The position numbers and the translations under genes are program-made. Under the pieces are notes generated by a model that saw only the letters and a program-made list of their open reading frames with translations, searched no databases and was not told the DNA's origin. From contig CAJTXH010000068.1 of NCBI GenBank assembly GCA_910580005.1, positions 1-14,690 of the forward strand: a stretch of 14,690 nucleotides of DNA, given 5' to 3'. The stretch comes from an uncultured Lachnospiraceae bacterium (GTDB lineage Bacteria > Bacillota > Clostridia > Lachnospirales > Lachnospiraceae). Below are positions 5,517 through 13,121 of the stretch, in pieces (the stretch's first letter is position 1; the number at the start of each line of letters is the position of its first letter).

Positions 5517-7199
5517 TTATAACATGGCTTCTTTTATGCGTCCTGTCATCTGCTCTTCACCCATTACATGGACTATTGTCCATAAATCAGGTGTATTTGC
5601 ACGGCCTGTTATTGCAATACGCACAATTTCTGCAATATCTGATACATTGCCTTTATATTTTTCTGGTTCTTTCTTAAATGCTTTCATATCTGATGCAAAA
5701 CCAAATTTATCTGCAATATCCTTTAATTTATTAAACCATGCACTATTATCATCACTATGGCTGTATGTTGCCAGGTATTCATCCAGTACTGCTTTTACTG
5801 TTTCATTGTCAAACCTGAAACTGTCCTTTTCCTGCTGCCCTTCCTCTTCAAAATCAAAGAAGTAAGAAACAAGCTGGAATACCTGCCTTGCATATATAAA
5901 ATCTTTTCTCCTGCGCTTCATTCCAATCCCCATATAAAGCCTTAAAATACCAAGCATTTTTTCCTTGTCTGCAAACCAGGTTTTGCATTTTTCTGGCTCA
6001 TGTTCCTTAGCCCAGTCATACAGGAAATCATACATTTCATATTCTGAAAGGGCTGAAAGTTCATTTTTACAGATATTATGGAGCTTATCCTTATCAAAAA
6101 GCGCACCAGACTGGCTCATTTTACTGGTTGAGAATGGGAACTCATTAATATCTTTATCAGGAAATTTTTCGTGCCACTCTTCAAAGTTGGAGTTAAGCAG
6201 CGTAAGCAGGTAAACTTTCATACAGTATGGATGATACCCGTCTTTCCTGTAGTAATCAAGTGAAAGCTCAGGGTCTTTCCTTTTGGAAAGTTTTCTCTTG
6301 CCGCCAGTTTCTTCATCAAATTTCATAAGAAGTGCTGTATGCCCATATGACGGCATTTTAAAGCCAAGTATATGGAAAAGTTCATAATGTATTGGCACTG
6401 ATGCAAGCCATTCACCGCCACGTATAACCATTGTTGTCCTCATAAGGTGGTCATCTATGGCATGTGCAAAGTGGTATGTCGGAACCCCGTCTTTTTTGAG
6501 CAGTACAATATCATGGATATTTTCAGGAAGTTTAACTTCACCTTTAATACTGTCTTTAAATATAATCTCCCCATCAGGGCTTCCTTGTGAACGCAGCCTT
6601 ATAACATATTCCTTGCCAGCTTTTATATTTTCCTGGATTTCATCAAATGACAGGCTGCGGCATGTTGCATATTCACCATAGTAACCTGTAAGGATTTTGT
6701 CTGCATCCTGCTGCTGCCTTGTCTTTTCAAGTTCTTCTTCTGTACAGAAACATGGGTATGCCAGTCCTTTTGTAACAAGTTCTTTAACATAAGTATGGTA
6801 TATTTCTACCCTCTGCCTCTGGAAATAAGGCCCGTAAATATTGTTTTCTGTATTATCTTCAAAACCTGCCCCTTCATCAAACTCTATATTAAAATACTTC
6901 ATTACATTTATAATTGTTTCAACAGCACCATCAACTTTGCGCTTTTCATCTGTATCTTCTATCCTAAGGTAAAATACACCTCCTTTTTTATGGGCAATCC
7001 TTTCATCTGCAAGTGCACTATAAAGGTTGCCAAGGTGCATAAAGCCTGTAGGGCTTGGTGCCATACGTGTAACTTCAGCTTTTGAAGGAAGCTTCCTGTA
7101 TGGGTATTTTTCTTCATAAAACCCTGGTGTATTGGTTACATCAGGAAACAACAGGTCTGCTAATTTTTTTAAATCTTCACTATTATTTATATTCTCCAT
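5517..7199 (-). CDS. gltX: Glutamyl-tRNA synthetase (clostridial long form)
   Basis: A class I aminoacyl-tRNA synthetase of 560 residues that charges tRNA with glutamate. The Rossmann catalytic core starts after a 45-residue lead (LADLLFPDV ... YEEKYPYRKLP) typical of clostridial GluRS. The HIGH-type motif is APSPTGFMHLGN (47-58), and the KMSKS-type loop is KLSKRK (303-308). The EDTD segment (81-84) and Cys150-x-Cys152 with Cys180 in the connecting region suggest a possible zinc site. The helical anticodon-binding region fills the C-terminal third. It is longer than the usual 480-500 residues of bacterial GltX, in the lead and the C-terminal region. Whether it also charges tRNA-Gln (non-discriminating, requiring GatCAB) cannot be read from this window. 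GGAG lies just before the ATG. It follows rluD by 97 nt with a terminator between, so it may have its own promoter or rely on readthrough. Confidence 0.93.
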   Translation of the reverse strand: MENINNSEDLKKLADLLFPDVTNTPGFYEEKYPYRKLPSKAEVTRMAPSPTGFMHLGNLYSALADERIAHKKGGVFYLRIEDTDEKRKVDGAVETIINVMKYFNIEFDEGAGFEDNTENNIYGPYFQRQRVEIYHTYVKELVTKGLAYPCFCTEEELEKTRQQQDADKILTGYYGEYATCRSLSFDEIQENIKAGKEYVIRLRSQGSPDGEIIFKDSIKGEVKLPENIHDIVLLKKDGVPTYHFAHAIDDHLMRTTMVIRGGEWLASVPIHYELFHILGFKMPSYGHTALLMKFDEETGGKRKLSKRKDPELSLDYYRKDGYHPYCMKVYLLTLLNSNFEEWHEKFPDKDINEFPFSTSKMSQSGALFDKDKLHNICKNELSALSEYEMYDFLYDWAKEHEPEKCKTWFADKEKMLGILRLYMGIGMKRRRKDFIYARQVFQLVSYFFDFEEEGQQEKDSFRFDNETVKAVLDEYLATYSHSDDNSAWFNKLKDIADKFGFASDMKAFKKEPEKYKGNVSDIAEIVRIAITGRANTPDLWTIVHVMGEEQMTGRIKEAML

Positions 7200-7216
7200 C
7201 TTTTCTCCATTCCGCC

Positions 7217-7229
7217 ATACAGGCTGTAT
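7217..7229. repeat. Perfect 13-nt palindrome upstream of gltX
   Basis: ATACAG-G-CTGTAT is perfectly symmetric around one base. It lies 17 bp upstream of the gltX ATG and just before its ribosome-binding site. A one-base centre is too tight for an RNA hairpin, so a DNA operator is more plausible. It may also be chance. Confidence 0.25.
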
Positions 7230-7237
7230 TTTTTAAG

Positions 7238-7300
7238 AAAAAATTTCGTAACAGTCCAGCCAGTCTGTGGCTTGGATAATAGGCGTGGCTGGACTGTTAC
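7238..7300 (-). terminator. Terminator hairpin overlapping the rluD stop codon
   Basis: GTAACAGTCCAGCCA (on minus, 7300-7286) pairs perfectly over 15 bp with its complement at 7262-7248, around a 23-nt loop. GAAA and then six T follow on minus (7246-7238). The rluD TAA is inside the first arm. The large loop and the 4-nt offset of the T-run make it an imperfect but likely terminator that may allow readthrough into gltX. Confidence 0.7.
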
Positions 7301-8217
7301 AGAATTTCCAGAAGCTTTTTAAAATAATCTGGTAATGGCGCTTCAAATTCCATATATTTCTTTGTAGAAGGGTGTATAAAACCAAGTGTTTTTGCATGTA
7401 GCGTCTGGCCTTCAAGGTTAAACGGGCATTTAGCCGGCCCATACACACTGTCGCCAAGCACTGGGTTTCCAATAGATGCCATATGCACACGTATCTGGTG
7501 TGTACGGCCTGTTTCCAGGCAGCATCTTATATAAGTATACCTGTTATCCAGGTTGTCAAGCACCTTATAATGCGTTACTGCATCTTTGCCATTCTGGACA
7601 TTAACTGCCATTTTCTTCCTGTCCGCAGGATGCCTGCCTATTGTTGCCCTGACAGTCCCTTCTTCCTCTTTTACATGGTTATGTACTATTGCATGGTAAG
7701 TCCTTGTAATGGAATGTTCTTTAAACTGTGCTGCAAGAAAATTGTGTGAAATATCATTTTTACATGCAACAATAACCCCTGTTGTGTCCTGGTCAATCCT
7801 GTGCACAATCCCAGGGCGCATCACACCATTTATGCCAGAAAGCGAGTCTTTACAATGGTAAAGCAGCGCATTGGCAACAGTGCCTGAATAATGGCCAGGT
7901 GCAGGGTGTACAACCATATGCTTAGGCTTATTTATTACAATAATATCACTGTCTTCATAAATAATATCAAGCGGCAGGTTTTCAGGCTCTATCTCTGGTT
8001 CTGTTGCAGGAACTTCATAAACATGCACAATATCAGAACTTGAAGTTTTATAGCTTGGTTTTTCTGTCTTGCCATTTACGAGTACATTGCCTTCTTTAAT
8101 CTGTTTTTGTATATATGAACGTGATTTCCCGGGAAGCACGCCTGCAAGGAAACTGTCAAGCCTCATCCCGGCACCGTCTTCCCCTGCCAGATAACCACTG
8201 CCAGGCATATTCTCCAT
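7297..8217 (-). CDS. rluD: RluD-family 23S rRNA pseudouridine synthase
   Basis: A 306-residue enzyme with two visible parts. An N-terminal S4 RNA-binding domain covers about residues 18-65 (MRLDSFLAGVLPGKSRSYIQK ... NVLVNGK). The pseudouridine synthase domain follows, with INKPKHMVVHP (95-105), the catalytic motif HRIDQDTTG (139-147, nucleophile Asp142), and GRTHQIRVHMASIGNPVLGDSVYG near the C-terminus. It converts uridines to pseudouridine, in this family usually in helix 69 of 23S rRNA; the exact site in this organism is not known. The B. subtilis counterpart next to lspA is named ylyB. Its ATG shares one base with the lspA stop (TAATG), a tight translational coupling. The stop codon is buried in the terminator hairpin. 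Confidence 0.92.
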   Translation of the reverse strand: MENMPGSGYLAGEDGAGMRLDSFLAGVLPGKSRSYIQKQIKEGNVLVNGKTEKPSYKTSSSDIVHVYEVPATEPEIEPENLPLDIIYEDSDIIVINKPKHMVVHPAPGHYSGTVANALLYHCKDSLSGINGVMRPGIVHRIDQDTTGVIVACKNDISHNFLAAQFKEHSITRTYHAIVHNHVKEEEGTVRATIGRHPADRKKMAVNVQNGKDAVTHYKVLDNLDNRYTYIRCCLETGRTHQIRVHMASIGNPVLGDSVYGPAKCPFNLEGQTLHAKTLGFIHPSTKKYMEFEAPLPDYFKKLLEIL

Positions 8218-8729
8218 TATATTCCCCTTCCATGTTCCCCACGTTTTTTAATTCTGAATATTTCTAAATCTTCATCATTATAATAAAACATTATATAAAA
8301 TGCTGCTGCAAAAGCTGCTATAACTACATAACAGTCAGCTACATTAAATATTGGGAAATCTATTAATTCAAAATACAGAAAATCAGTTACGTAACCATAT
8401 TTTATCCTGTCAAACATATTGCCAGCTGCCCCTGAAAGCAGCATTATTAAAATTATGTCCATAGGTATATACCTTTTTGTAAATGGAATTTTTATAAAGG
8501 CGGCTGCTACTAAAGCTAATATTATAAATGTTGCAGCTAACAATAAAAAACGCCTGCCCTGCATTATGCCAAAAGCAGCCCCTTTATTTTCAAGATAAAG
8601 CAGACGGAACACACCTTTTATAACAGGTATCCCGTCTGTCCCTTTAATGCTCCCTGCAAGGATTTTTGTAATCCTGTCTGCTGCAAAAAGAATTATAAAG
8701 CTGGTTATTCCAAATAAGTATTTTTTCAA
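8217..8729 (-). CDS. lspA: Lipoprotein signal peptidase (signal peptidase II)
   Basis: A 170-residue membrane aspartic protease that cleaves the signal peptide of diacylglyceryl-modified prolipoproteins. Four hydrophobic helices are visible at about 5-20, 60-80, 90-103 and 131-150. Family motifs are NKGAAFG (48-54), SGAAGNMFDRIKYGYVTDFL (99-118) and FNVADCYV (128-135). The catalytic aspartates are Asp116 and Asp132. The start codon is TTG (8729-8727), eight bases after GGAG; there is no ATG nearby. The ribosome-binding site overlaps the aroB stop (14-nt gap). The C-terminal tail is charged (KKRGEHGRG). The lspA-rluD pairing is a common Firmicutes arrangement. Confidence 0.94.
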   Translation of the reverse strand: MKKYLFGITSFIILFAADRITKILAGSIKGTDGIPVIKGVFRLLYLENKGAAFGIMQGRRFLLLAATFIILALVAAAFIKIPFTKRYIPMDIILIMLLSGAAGNMFDRIKYGYVTDFLYFELIDFPIFNVADCYVVIAAFAAAFYIMFYYNDEDLEIFRIKKRGEHGRGI

Positions 8730-8743
8730 AATAAAATCTCCTG

Positions 8744-9832
8744 TTATTCTAAAACAGTATTTAATGCCTCAAGCATTTCATTGTCTGTTACATCATTGCA
8801 TATAACTGCATTGCCTGTGCCATTAAGAAGTGTAAATTTTATTTTTCCTGCATCCATCTTTTTATCGCTCTTGGAAATATTTATTACATCTTCTGCTTTT
8901 AATCCCTTTACCTTTACTGGAAGTTTTAAGTCCTTAAGCACCTGGCATATGCTGTTATATGCTTCCTGGCTAATCATGCTGCGTTTCATTGATATATATG
9001 CTGCTGCTGCCATTCCTGCAGATACACATTCACCATGCAGCATTGAAAAATCCTTAAGTTTTTCTATTGCATGTCCAAGCGTATGCCCAAAGTTTAAAAC
9101 TGCACGCTCCCCTTTTTCTTCAGGGTCATTTTCTACAACTGCACGTTTAATATTGCAGCTTCCTGTAACAATTTCTTCAAGCACGGAAAGGTCACGTGAG
9201 TTTATCCCTTTATAATTATCCTTAATATAATCCAGATACTCCATATCCCTGATAAGGCCATGTTTTACTACTTCGCCAAAACCAGAATAATACTGTTCAT
9301 CTGTCAGTGTAGATAACATTGAAACATTGATATAAACAGCAGACGGCTGGTGGAATGCGCCTACCATATTTTTATATCCTCTGAAATCCACACCCGTTTT
9401 GCCGCCTATGCTGCTGTCAACCATTGCGACAAGTGATGATGGTATCTGTACCACACGTATGCCCCGCAGGTATGTTGCAGCAGCAAAGCCTGCCATATCA
9501 CCTGTAACACCGCCACCAAGTGCAGCAATTACATCATTCCTGTCAAAGTGCCCTGTAACCAGCTGCTCATAAAAATCCTCTATTGTATCCAGGTTCTTTG
9601 ATTTCTCACCTGCTTCAAATGTATAAGAAACTGCTTTAGATGTACATTCTTTAGCAATGTCCATAACAGTGTCCAGATAATGGCTTCCAACTGTACTGTC
9701 TGTCAGTATGCAAAGCTTGCGTTTTTTAAGCTCCATGCTGCCGAATACAGCAGAAAGCCCGTTAAAATCCTGTTCTATATTTATATTATAAAGAGGATGG
9801 CCGTCATAATGTATATTAATTAATCTTCCCAT
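8744..9832 (-). CDS. aroB: 3-dehydroquinate synthase
   Basis: A 362-residue NAD- and metal-dependent enzyme that turns DAHP into 3-dehydroquinate, step two of the shikimate pathway. It shows EAGEKSKNL (73-81), the NAD-binding LGGGVTGDMAGFAAATYLRG (105-124), IPSSLVAMVDSSIGGKTGVD (130-149), and metal ligands Glu187 (GFGEVVKHG), His250 (NFGHTLGHAIE) and His266 (LHGE). The start was set at the ATG at 9832, preceded by GGGGGA. The frame stays open 40 codons further to 9952, but that part overlaps divIVA and has no family similarity. It lies 13 nt after divIVA and 14 nt before lspA. No other aro gene is in the window, so its place inside the division operon is unusual. It may be constitutively expressed with growth genes. 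Confidence 0.94.
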   Translation of the reverse strand: MGRLINIHYDGHPLYNINIEQDFNGLSAVFGSMELKKRKLCILTDSTVGSHYLDTVMDIAKECTSKAVSYTFEAGEKSKNLDTIEDFYEQLVTGHFDRNDVIAALGGGVTGDMAGFAAATYLRGIRVVQIPSSLVAMVDSSIGGKTGVDFRGYKNMVGAFHQPSAVYINVSMLSTLTDEQYYSGFGEVVKHGLIRDMEYLDYIKDNYKGINSRDLSVLEEIVTGSCNIKRAVVENDPEEKGERAVLNFGHTLGHAIEKLKDFSMLHGECVSAGMAAAAYISMKRSMISQEAYNSICQVLKDLKLPVKVKGLKAEDVINISKSDKKMDAGKIKFTLLNGTGNAVICNDVTDNEMLEALNTVLE

Positions 9833-9845
9833 AGTTTTCCCCCTT

Positions 9846-10661
9846 TTATTCAGTGTCAATAAATGTAAACGGTGTTGGCGCTTCTGGCTCTTTTGCAGCA
9901 GAATACTCACTTGTATCACTGTTCCATGAAAAACTTTCTTTGTTATCTTCATTTATTTCTTCAGTTACAGGCTGTCCTATATTATTTGTATTATCTTCTC
10001 CAGTACTATCTTTTTTTATATTATCCTTTACATTATTATCTGTATCCAGTTCTGTAACATGAAGTTTATATTCATCACTTTCAAGCAAATCCATTTGTGC
10101 CTTTGCAAGTTTCTTTATCTGGTGCTGGTAATTTTCATAATCCTGTACAAGTTTGATTGCACTTATCCTTATGCCATCAAGTTCATCTTGTGCATGCGCC
10201 TTTATACCAGATGCCTGTTTTTCTGCATCATTAATAATTAAAGCAGCCTTTGTTTCTGCTTCCCTTATAATCTGTCCTGACTTTGTTTCTGCTTCCCTGA
10301 TGGCTGCTTCTTTTTCCTCTTTCATTTCATCTGCTTCTGCTTTTATATCTTTTATAATTAAATCTGCCTTTGCCTGGGCATCTTTTATAATTGTATCTGC
10401 CTGTTCTTTTGCAGCCTCCTGCGTTTCTGTAGAAGTTTTCTCTGCAAGTATAAGTGCTTTCTGCAAAGTATTTTCCATCTGTTTATAATACTGTATGCCT
10501 TCGCTTAACGAAGTTATCTTTTCTTTTAATGTGCGGTTTTCCCGAAAAAGAGTCTCATAGCTGTCAAGTATAGAAGCCAGAAACTCTTCAGTATCTTTTT
10601 TATTATATCCGCTCATGGATGTTTTAAGTGTATGGTTCTGTATATCAATAGGTGTAAGCAT
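9846..10661 (-). CDS. divIVA: DivIVA-family cell-division/polarity scaffold
   Basis: A 271-residue protein with the DivIVA signature at the start: MLTPIDIQNHTLKTSMSGYNKKDTEEFL (residues 1-28), the membrane-curvature-sensing N-terminal domain. A long coiled coil runs from about 30 to 195. Within it, residues about 86-165 form near-exact 11-residue repeats (ADTIIKDAQAK, ADLIIKDIKAE, AETKSGQIIRE, AETKAALIIND). The last 70 residues are acidic, rich in Asn, Asp and Glu, and probably disordered. DivIVA gathers at negatively curved membrane (septum and poles) and recruits division or wall-synthesis proteins. AGGAGG lies 10 nt before the ATG and overlaps the ylmH stop. It follows sepF-yggT-ylmH as in other Firmicutes, but the next gene is aroB and ileS is absent here. 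Confidence 0.93.
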   Translation of the reverse strand: MLTPIDIQNHTLKTSMSGYNKKDTEEFLASILDSYETLFRENRTLKEKITSLSEGIQYYKQMENTLQKALILAEKTSTETQEAAKEQADTIIKDAQAKADLIIKDIKAEADEMKEEKEAAIREAETKSGQIIREAETKAALIINDAEKQASGIKAHAQDELDGIRISAIKLVQDYENYQHQIKKLAKAQMDLLESDEYKLHVTELDTDNNVKDNIKKDSTGEDNTNNIGQPVTEEINEDNKESFSWNSDTSEYSAAKEPEAPTPFTFIDTE

Positions 10662-10678
10662 AATTAAATTACCTCCTC

Positions 10679-11479
10679 TTATATGTATTGTTTAACCGTT
10701 ATATGATAACGCCCTTTTTTCGTTATGGACTTGGATACCTCAATCCTGTATTTTCCATATCCTCTTATAGAAATAATATCCCCATCACATATATTTTTAG
10801 AACTACCTGTACACATACGCCCGTTCAGGAACACGCTTCCCTCTTTTATTAATGCAAGGCTGGCAGAACGTGATATCCTGGCAGCTGTTGCTGTAACTGC
10901 ATCCAGGCGCAGTGAAGGGACGCTTCCCTGTATGTCTTTATACTCCTGTATAAGTGCAAGCCCTGCACCATCAACTGTTTCCGCATGTACTGATGTATGC
11001 CGTACCTTTGTTATATCTGTAAGAATGGGCGCTTTGTCTTTACAGCAGAATATATAACCTGTAACTGAACCATTCTCTTCCTTCTTTACAATAATATCCC
11101 CAATCTGGTTTCTTTCAATACCTGAACCCATTGCAGTGCCTAAATAATCCCTGTGTGTAAGTGCATCACAAAACTTATGGTTTACGGCACTTATTTTTAT
11201 GCACTCTATTGGAAATTCCCTATACTCTGGTGCATTGTATAATGTGTCTGGCAGGAAACACACCATAACCCTCTCTGCCCCCTGGTATCCGCCATAAGTA
11301 ACAATATAATTGCCCACAATGCTGTGTGGTATCTTCCTGTAATCAAAAACACTGTACAGCATGTCCATTTCATTCATACCTATAAAACCACTGTACACAG
11401 GCATTCCACGCTTTCCAGCAAGCATATGAAGGTCATATAAATGGCGGTATGTAATCTGTTCTTCCTTTGTTAAATCCAT
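10679..11479 (-). CDS. ylmH: YlmH-type S4-domain RNA-binding protein
   Basis: A 266-residue protein of the YlmH family. The N-terminal and middle region carries the family segments EFPIECIKIS and LTHRDYLGTAMGSGIERNQIGDI (107-129). The S4 domain is at about 189-240 (SLRLDAVTATAARISRSAS ... GDIISIRGYGKYRIEV). Known of the family: B. subtilis YlmH binds stalled 50S-peptidyl-tRNA complexes and acts in ribosome-associated quality control; it was earlier grouped with division proteins by gene order. AGGAGG with 8-nt spacing sets the ATG. A six-bp hairpin lies just ahead of the ribosome-binding site. It sits between yggT and divIVA, the conserved order. Confidence 0.92.
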   Translation of the reverse strand: MDLTKEEQITYRHLYDLHMLAGKRGMPVYSGFIGMNEMDMLYSVFDYRKIPHSIVGNYIVTYGGYQGAERVMVCFLPDTLYNAPEYREFPIECIKISAVNHKFCDALTHRDYLGTAMGSGIERNQIGDIIVKKEENGSVTGYIFCCKDKAPILTDITKVRHTSVHAETVDGAGLALIQEYKDIQGSVPSLRLDAVTATAARISRSASLALIKEGSVFLNGRMCTGSSKNICDGDIISIRGYGKYRIEVSKSITKKGRYHITVKQYI

Positions 11480-11493
11480 ACTTTACCCCTCCT

Positions 11494-11508
11494 GCTGCAA
11501 AATGCAGC
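11494..11508 (-). repeat. Small hairpin before the ylmH ribosome-binding site
   Basis: GCTGCA-AAA-TGCAGC is a perfect 6-bp stem with a 3-nt loop in the 36-nt gap between yggT and ylmH. It directly abuts the AGGAGG of ylmH, and no T-run follows. It could tune ylmH translation or mark an mRNA processing point. Confidence 0.45.
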
Positions 11509-11515
11509 CATGCCA

Positions 11516-11782
11516 TTAATGCTCCATAATATATGAACACAAACTTTCCAGGTAAAACAGCACTATAAGCAGTATATATGGACTGATATCTGTCCTGAAA
11601 CACTTAAGTACAGAATGTTTAACAAGTTTTTGTATAGGTGATAATACAGGTACTGCCAGCATTTCCACAAAATACTTAAACCAGCCTGCACCAGGCAGTA
11701 TATTCTTTAAAAGATATAACAGTACATCTATCTGGAGCACAATAAAAAATATATATAAACAGTATGCTATATAATAAAGCAT
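11516..11782 (-). CDS. yggT: YggT-family small membrane protein
   Basis: An 88-residue protein with two hydrophobic segments, about residues 3-27 and 66-85. Between them is the family loop AVPVLSPIQKLVKHS, followed by TDISPYILLIVLFYL, which matches the YggT pattern PhxxPhRrhhP ... DhSPhhhhhhL. The B. subtilis counterpart is YlmG. The molecular role is not established; plant and cyanobacterial relatives affect nucleoid or plastid division. The gene starts 3 nt after the sepF stop, and its ribosome-binding site (AAGGAG) is inside the last sepF codons. This implies translational coupling with sepF. Confidence 0.88.
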   Translation of the reverse strand: MLYYIAYCLYIFFIVLQIDVLLYLLKNILPGAGWFKYFVEMLAVPVLSPIQKLVKHSVLKCFRTDISPYILLIVLFYLESLCSYIMEH

Positions 11783-11785
11783 AAA

Positions 11786-12370
11786 TCAGAACTCCTTGTT
11801 TAAAGTAGGAATATTTATTACTTCATCACTTGCTGCCACACTTTTAATATAATCCCCTGATATATCAATATTTTTAGGTGAAAATATAAATATAAACCTT
11901 GAAACTGAACGCATATTGCCAGCAATTGAATATATACATCCCGATATAAAATCCATAATCCTCTGTGCTTCAACTAAATCCATGCCTTCAAGGTTTACAA
12001 CAACAGGCTGTCCGTCTAACAAAATCTGGCAGATTTGCTGTGATTCACCAAAATTAGATGGTTTGACAATGTTCACTTCAACATCTGATGAAGCTTGATG
12101 GATAGGTACTACTTTGCCAGCAGGCTGGCGTGATGATGACTTTCTTGCATTAAACGAAACCGGCTCATCATAATCACTGCCATAATCTTTACCTGAATAA
12201 GAAGCGCCTTTCTTCTCTTCCCTTTTCTGCTCACGCTGTATACGCTTCTCCTCACGCTTTAATTCCTTTTCATCATAATCATTATAATCATCATAGAATT
12301 CATCTTCATCATAATCATCTTCATCAGTTAATTTTAAGAAATTCATAAACTTATCTAAGCGGCCAGCCAT
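11786..12370 (-). CDS. sepF: SepF cell-division protein (FtsZ membrane anchor)
   Basis: A 194-residue protein. The N-terminus MAGRLDKFMNFLKL is the amphipathic membrane-binding helix. A linker follows with a strongly acidic stretch (about 16-35, Asp/Glu/Tyr) and then a basic-acidic block (KREEKRIQREQKREEKK, 38-54). The SepF core is at about 96-171 (VNIVKPSNFGESQQICQILL ... GCIYSIAGNMRSVSRFIFIFSP). SepF polymerises, binds the FtsZ tail and tethers the Z-ring. I chose the ATG at 12370, preceded by GGAGGAG. The frame is open 29 codons further up, but those overlap yggS and lack SepF features. It is longer than the roughly 150-residue B. subtilis protein because of the charged linker, whose codons form GAT/GAA-rich simple sequence. 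Confidence 0.92.
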   Translation of the reverse strand: MAGRLDKFMNFLKLTDEDDYDEDEFYDDYNDYDEKELKREEKRIQREQKREEKKGASYSGKDYGSDYDEPVSFNARKSSSRQPAGKVVPIHQASSDVEVNIVKPSNFGESQQICQILLDGQPVVVNLEGMDLVEAQRIMDFISGCIYSIAGNMRSVSRFIFIFSPKNIDISGDYIKSVAASDEVINIPTLNKEF

Positions 12371-12395
12371 AATCTCCTCCATTTCTGCGCTAGTC

Positions 12396-12416
12396 TGGTA
12401 CTTTAGCTTAGTACCA
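12396..12416 (-). repeat. Hairpin between yggS stop and sepF ribosome-binding site
   Basis: TGGTACT (12396-12402) and AGTACCA (12410-12416) form a 7-bp stem with a 7-nt loop. It starts at the base next to the yggS stop codon and lies in the 46-nt gap before sepF, the largest gap inside the operon proper. No T-run follows. Confidence 0.45.
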
Positions 12417-13109
12417 TTATATCGCAATATTCCTTTCGCCAAAAACTGCTGTTCCAACCCTTATATGCGTTGCACCTTCTTCAATTGCAACTTCATAATC
12501 ATTGGTCATCCCCATTGAAAGAATATTCATGGAAACATTATCAATGTTTTTGCCCGCAATGTCAACAGATAATTCTTTCAAAGTCCTGAATATCATCCGG
12601 TTATTTCCGGCATTTTCCACAAAAGGAGCTATAGTCATAAGACCCTTTATATGTACATGGGGCAGCCTGGCAATATCTCTTATAAGTCCTTCTGCCTCCT
12701 CCGTCCTTATGCCGGATTTTGTTTCCTCCTGTGCGACATTGACTTCTACAAGCACATCTGCTTCAAGGCCTTTCTTTACACATTCAGCTTCTATTGCTTC
12801 TGCAAGGTGGAGTGAATCAACAGAATGGATAAGGGCTGCACGCCCTAAAACATATTTTATTTTATTAGTTTGTAAATGCCCAATAAAATGCCATTCTATG
12901 TTTTTAGGCAGCATATCATATTTTTCTTTCATTTCCTGCGCTTTATTCTCCCCAAACTGCCTTATGCCATATTCATAAGCCTGTTCAACAAGCCTTACAG
13001 GCTTTGTCTTACTGACTGCAATAAGCGTAACACTTCCATAACTGCGCCCTGCCCTGTCACATGCTGCTTTTACCCTGTCTTCTACCATTGCCAGGTTCTC
13101 CTTAACCAT
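12417..13109 (-). CDS. yggS: YggS/YlmE/PROSC-family PLP homeostasis protein
   Basis: A 230-residue single-domain TIM-barrel protein that binds pyridoxal 5'-phosphate. The PLP lysine is Lys34 in LIAVSKTKP. FGENKAQEMKEKY, IEWHFIGHLQTNKIKY (72-87), SVDSLHLAEAI, VNVAQEETKSGI, LMTIAPF, LSMGMTNDYEVAIEEGATHIRVGTAVFG near the end are all standard family segments. The family buffers PLP and affects amino-acid and coenzyme balance; it is not known to catalyse a reaction. The B. subtilis name is ylmE. AGGAGGAG lies about 6-8 nt before the ATG. It starts 12 nt after the HlyD-like gene and precedes sepF, the usual Gram-positive order. Confidence 0.94.
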   Translation of the reverse strand: MVKENLAMVEDRVKAACDRAGRSYGSVTLIAVSKTKPVRLVEQAYEYGIRQFGENKAQEMKEKYDMLPKNIEWHFIGHLQTNKIKYVLGRAALIHSVDSLHLAEAIEAECVKKGLEADVLVEVNVAQEETKSGIRTEEAEGLIRDIARLPHVHIKGLMTIAPFVENAGNNRMIFRTLKELSVDIAGKNIDNVSMNILSMGMTNDYEVAIEEGATHIRVGTAVFGERNIAI

Positions 13110-13121
13110 TTCTGACTCCTC

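Noticed and set aside
8744..9952. A longer aroB form with 40 extra N-terminal residues starting at 9952.
   Set aside because: The extra part overlaps the 3' end of divIVA in another frame and has no dehydroquinate synthase similarity. GGGGGA precedes the ATG at 9832.
12241..12330. A possible tandem repeat or CRISPR-like array of TCATCATAATC-type units.
   Set aside because: It is the coding sequence of the Asp/Glu-rich SepF linker; units are short, irregular and without spacers.
11786..12457. A longer sepF form starting at 12457.
   Set aside because: It would overlap yggS by 41 nt and lacks SepF features before the MAGRLDKFMNF segment, which has its own GGAGGAG site.
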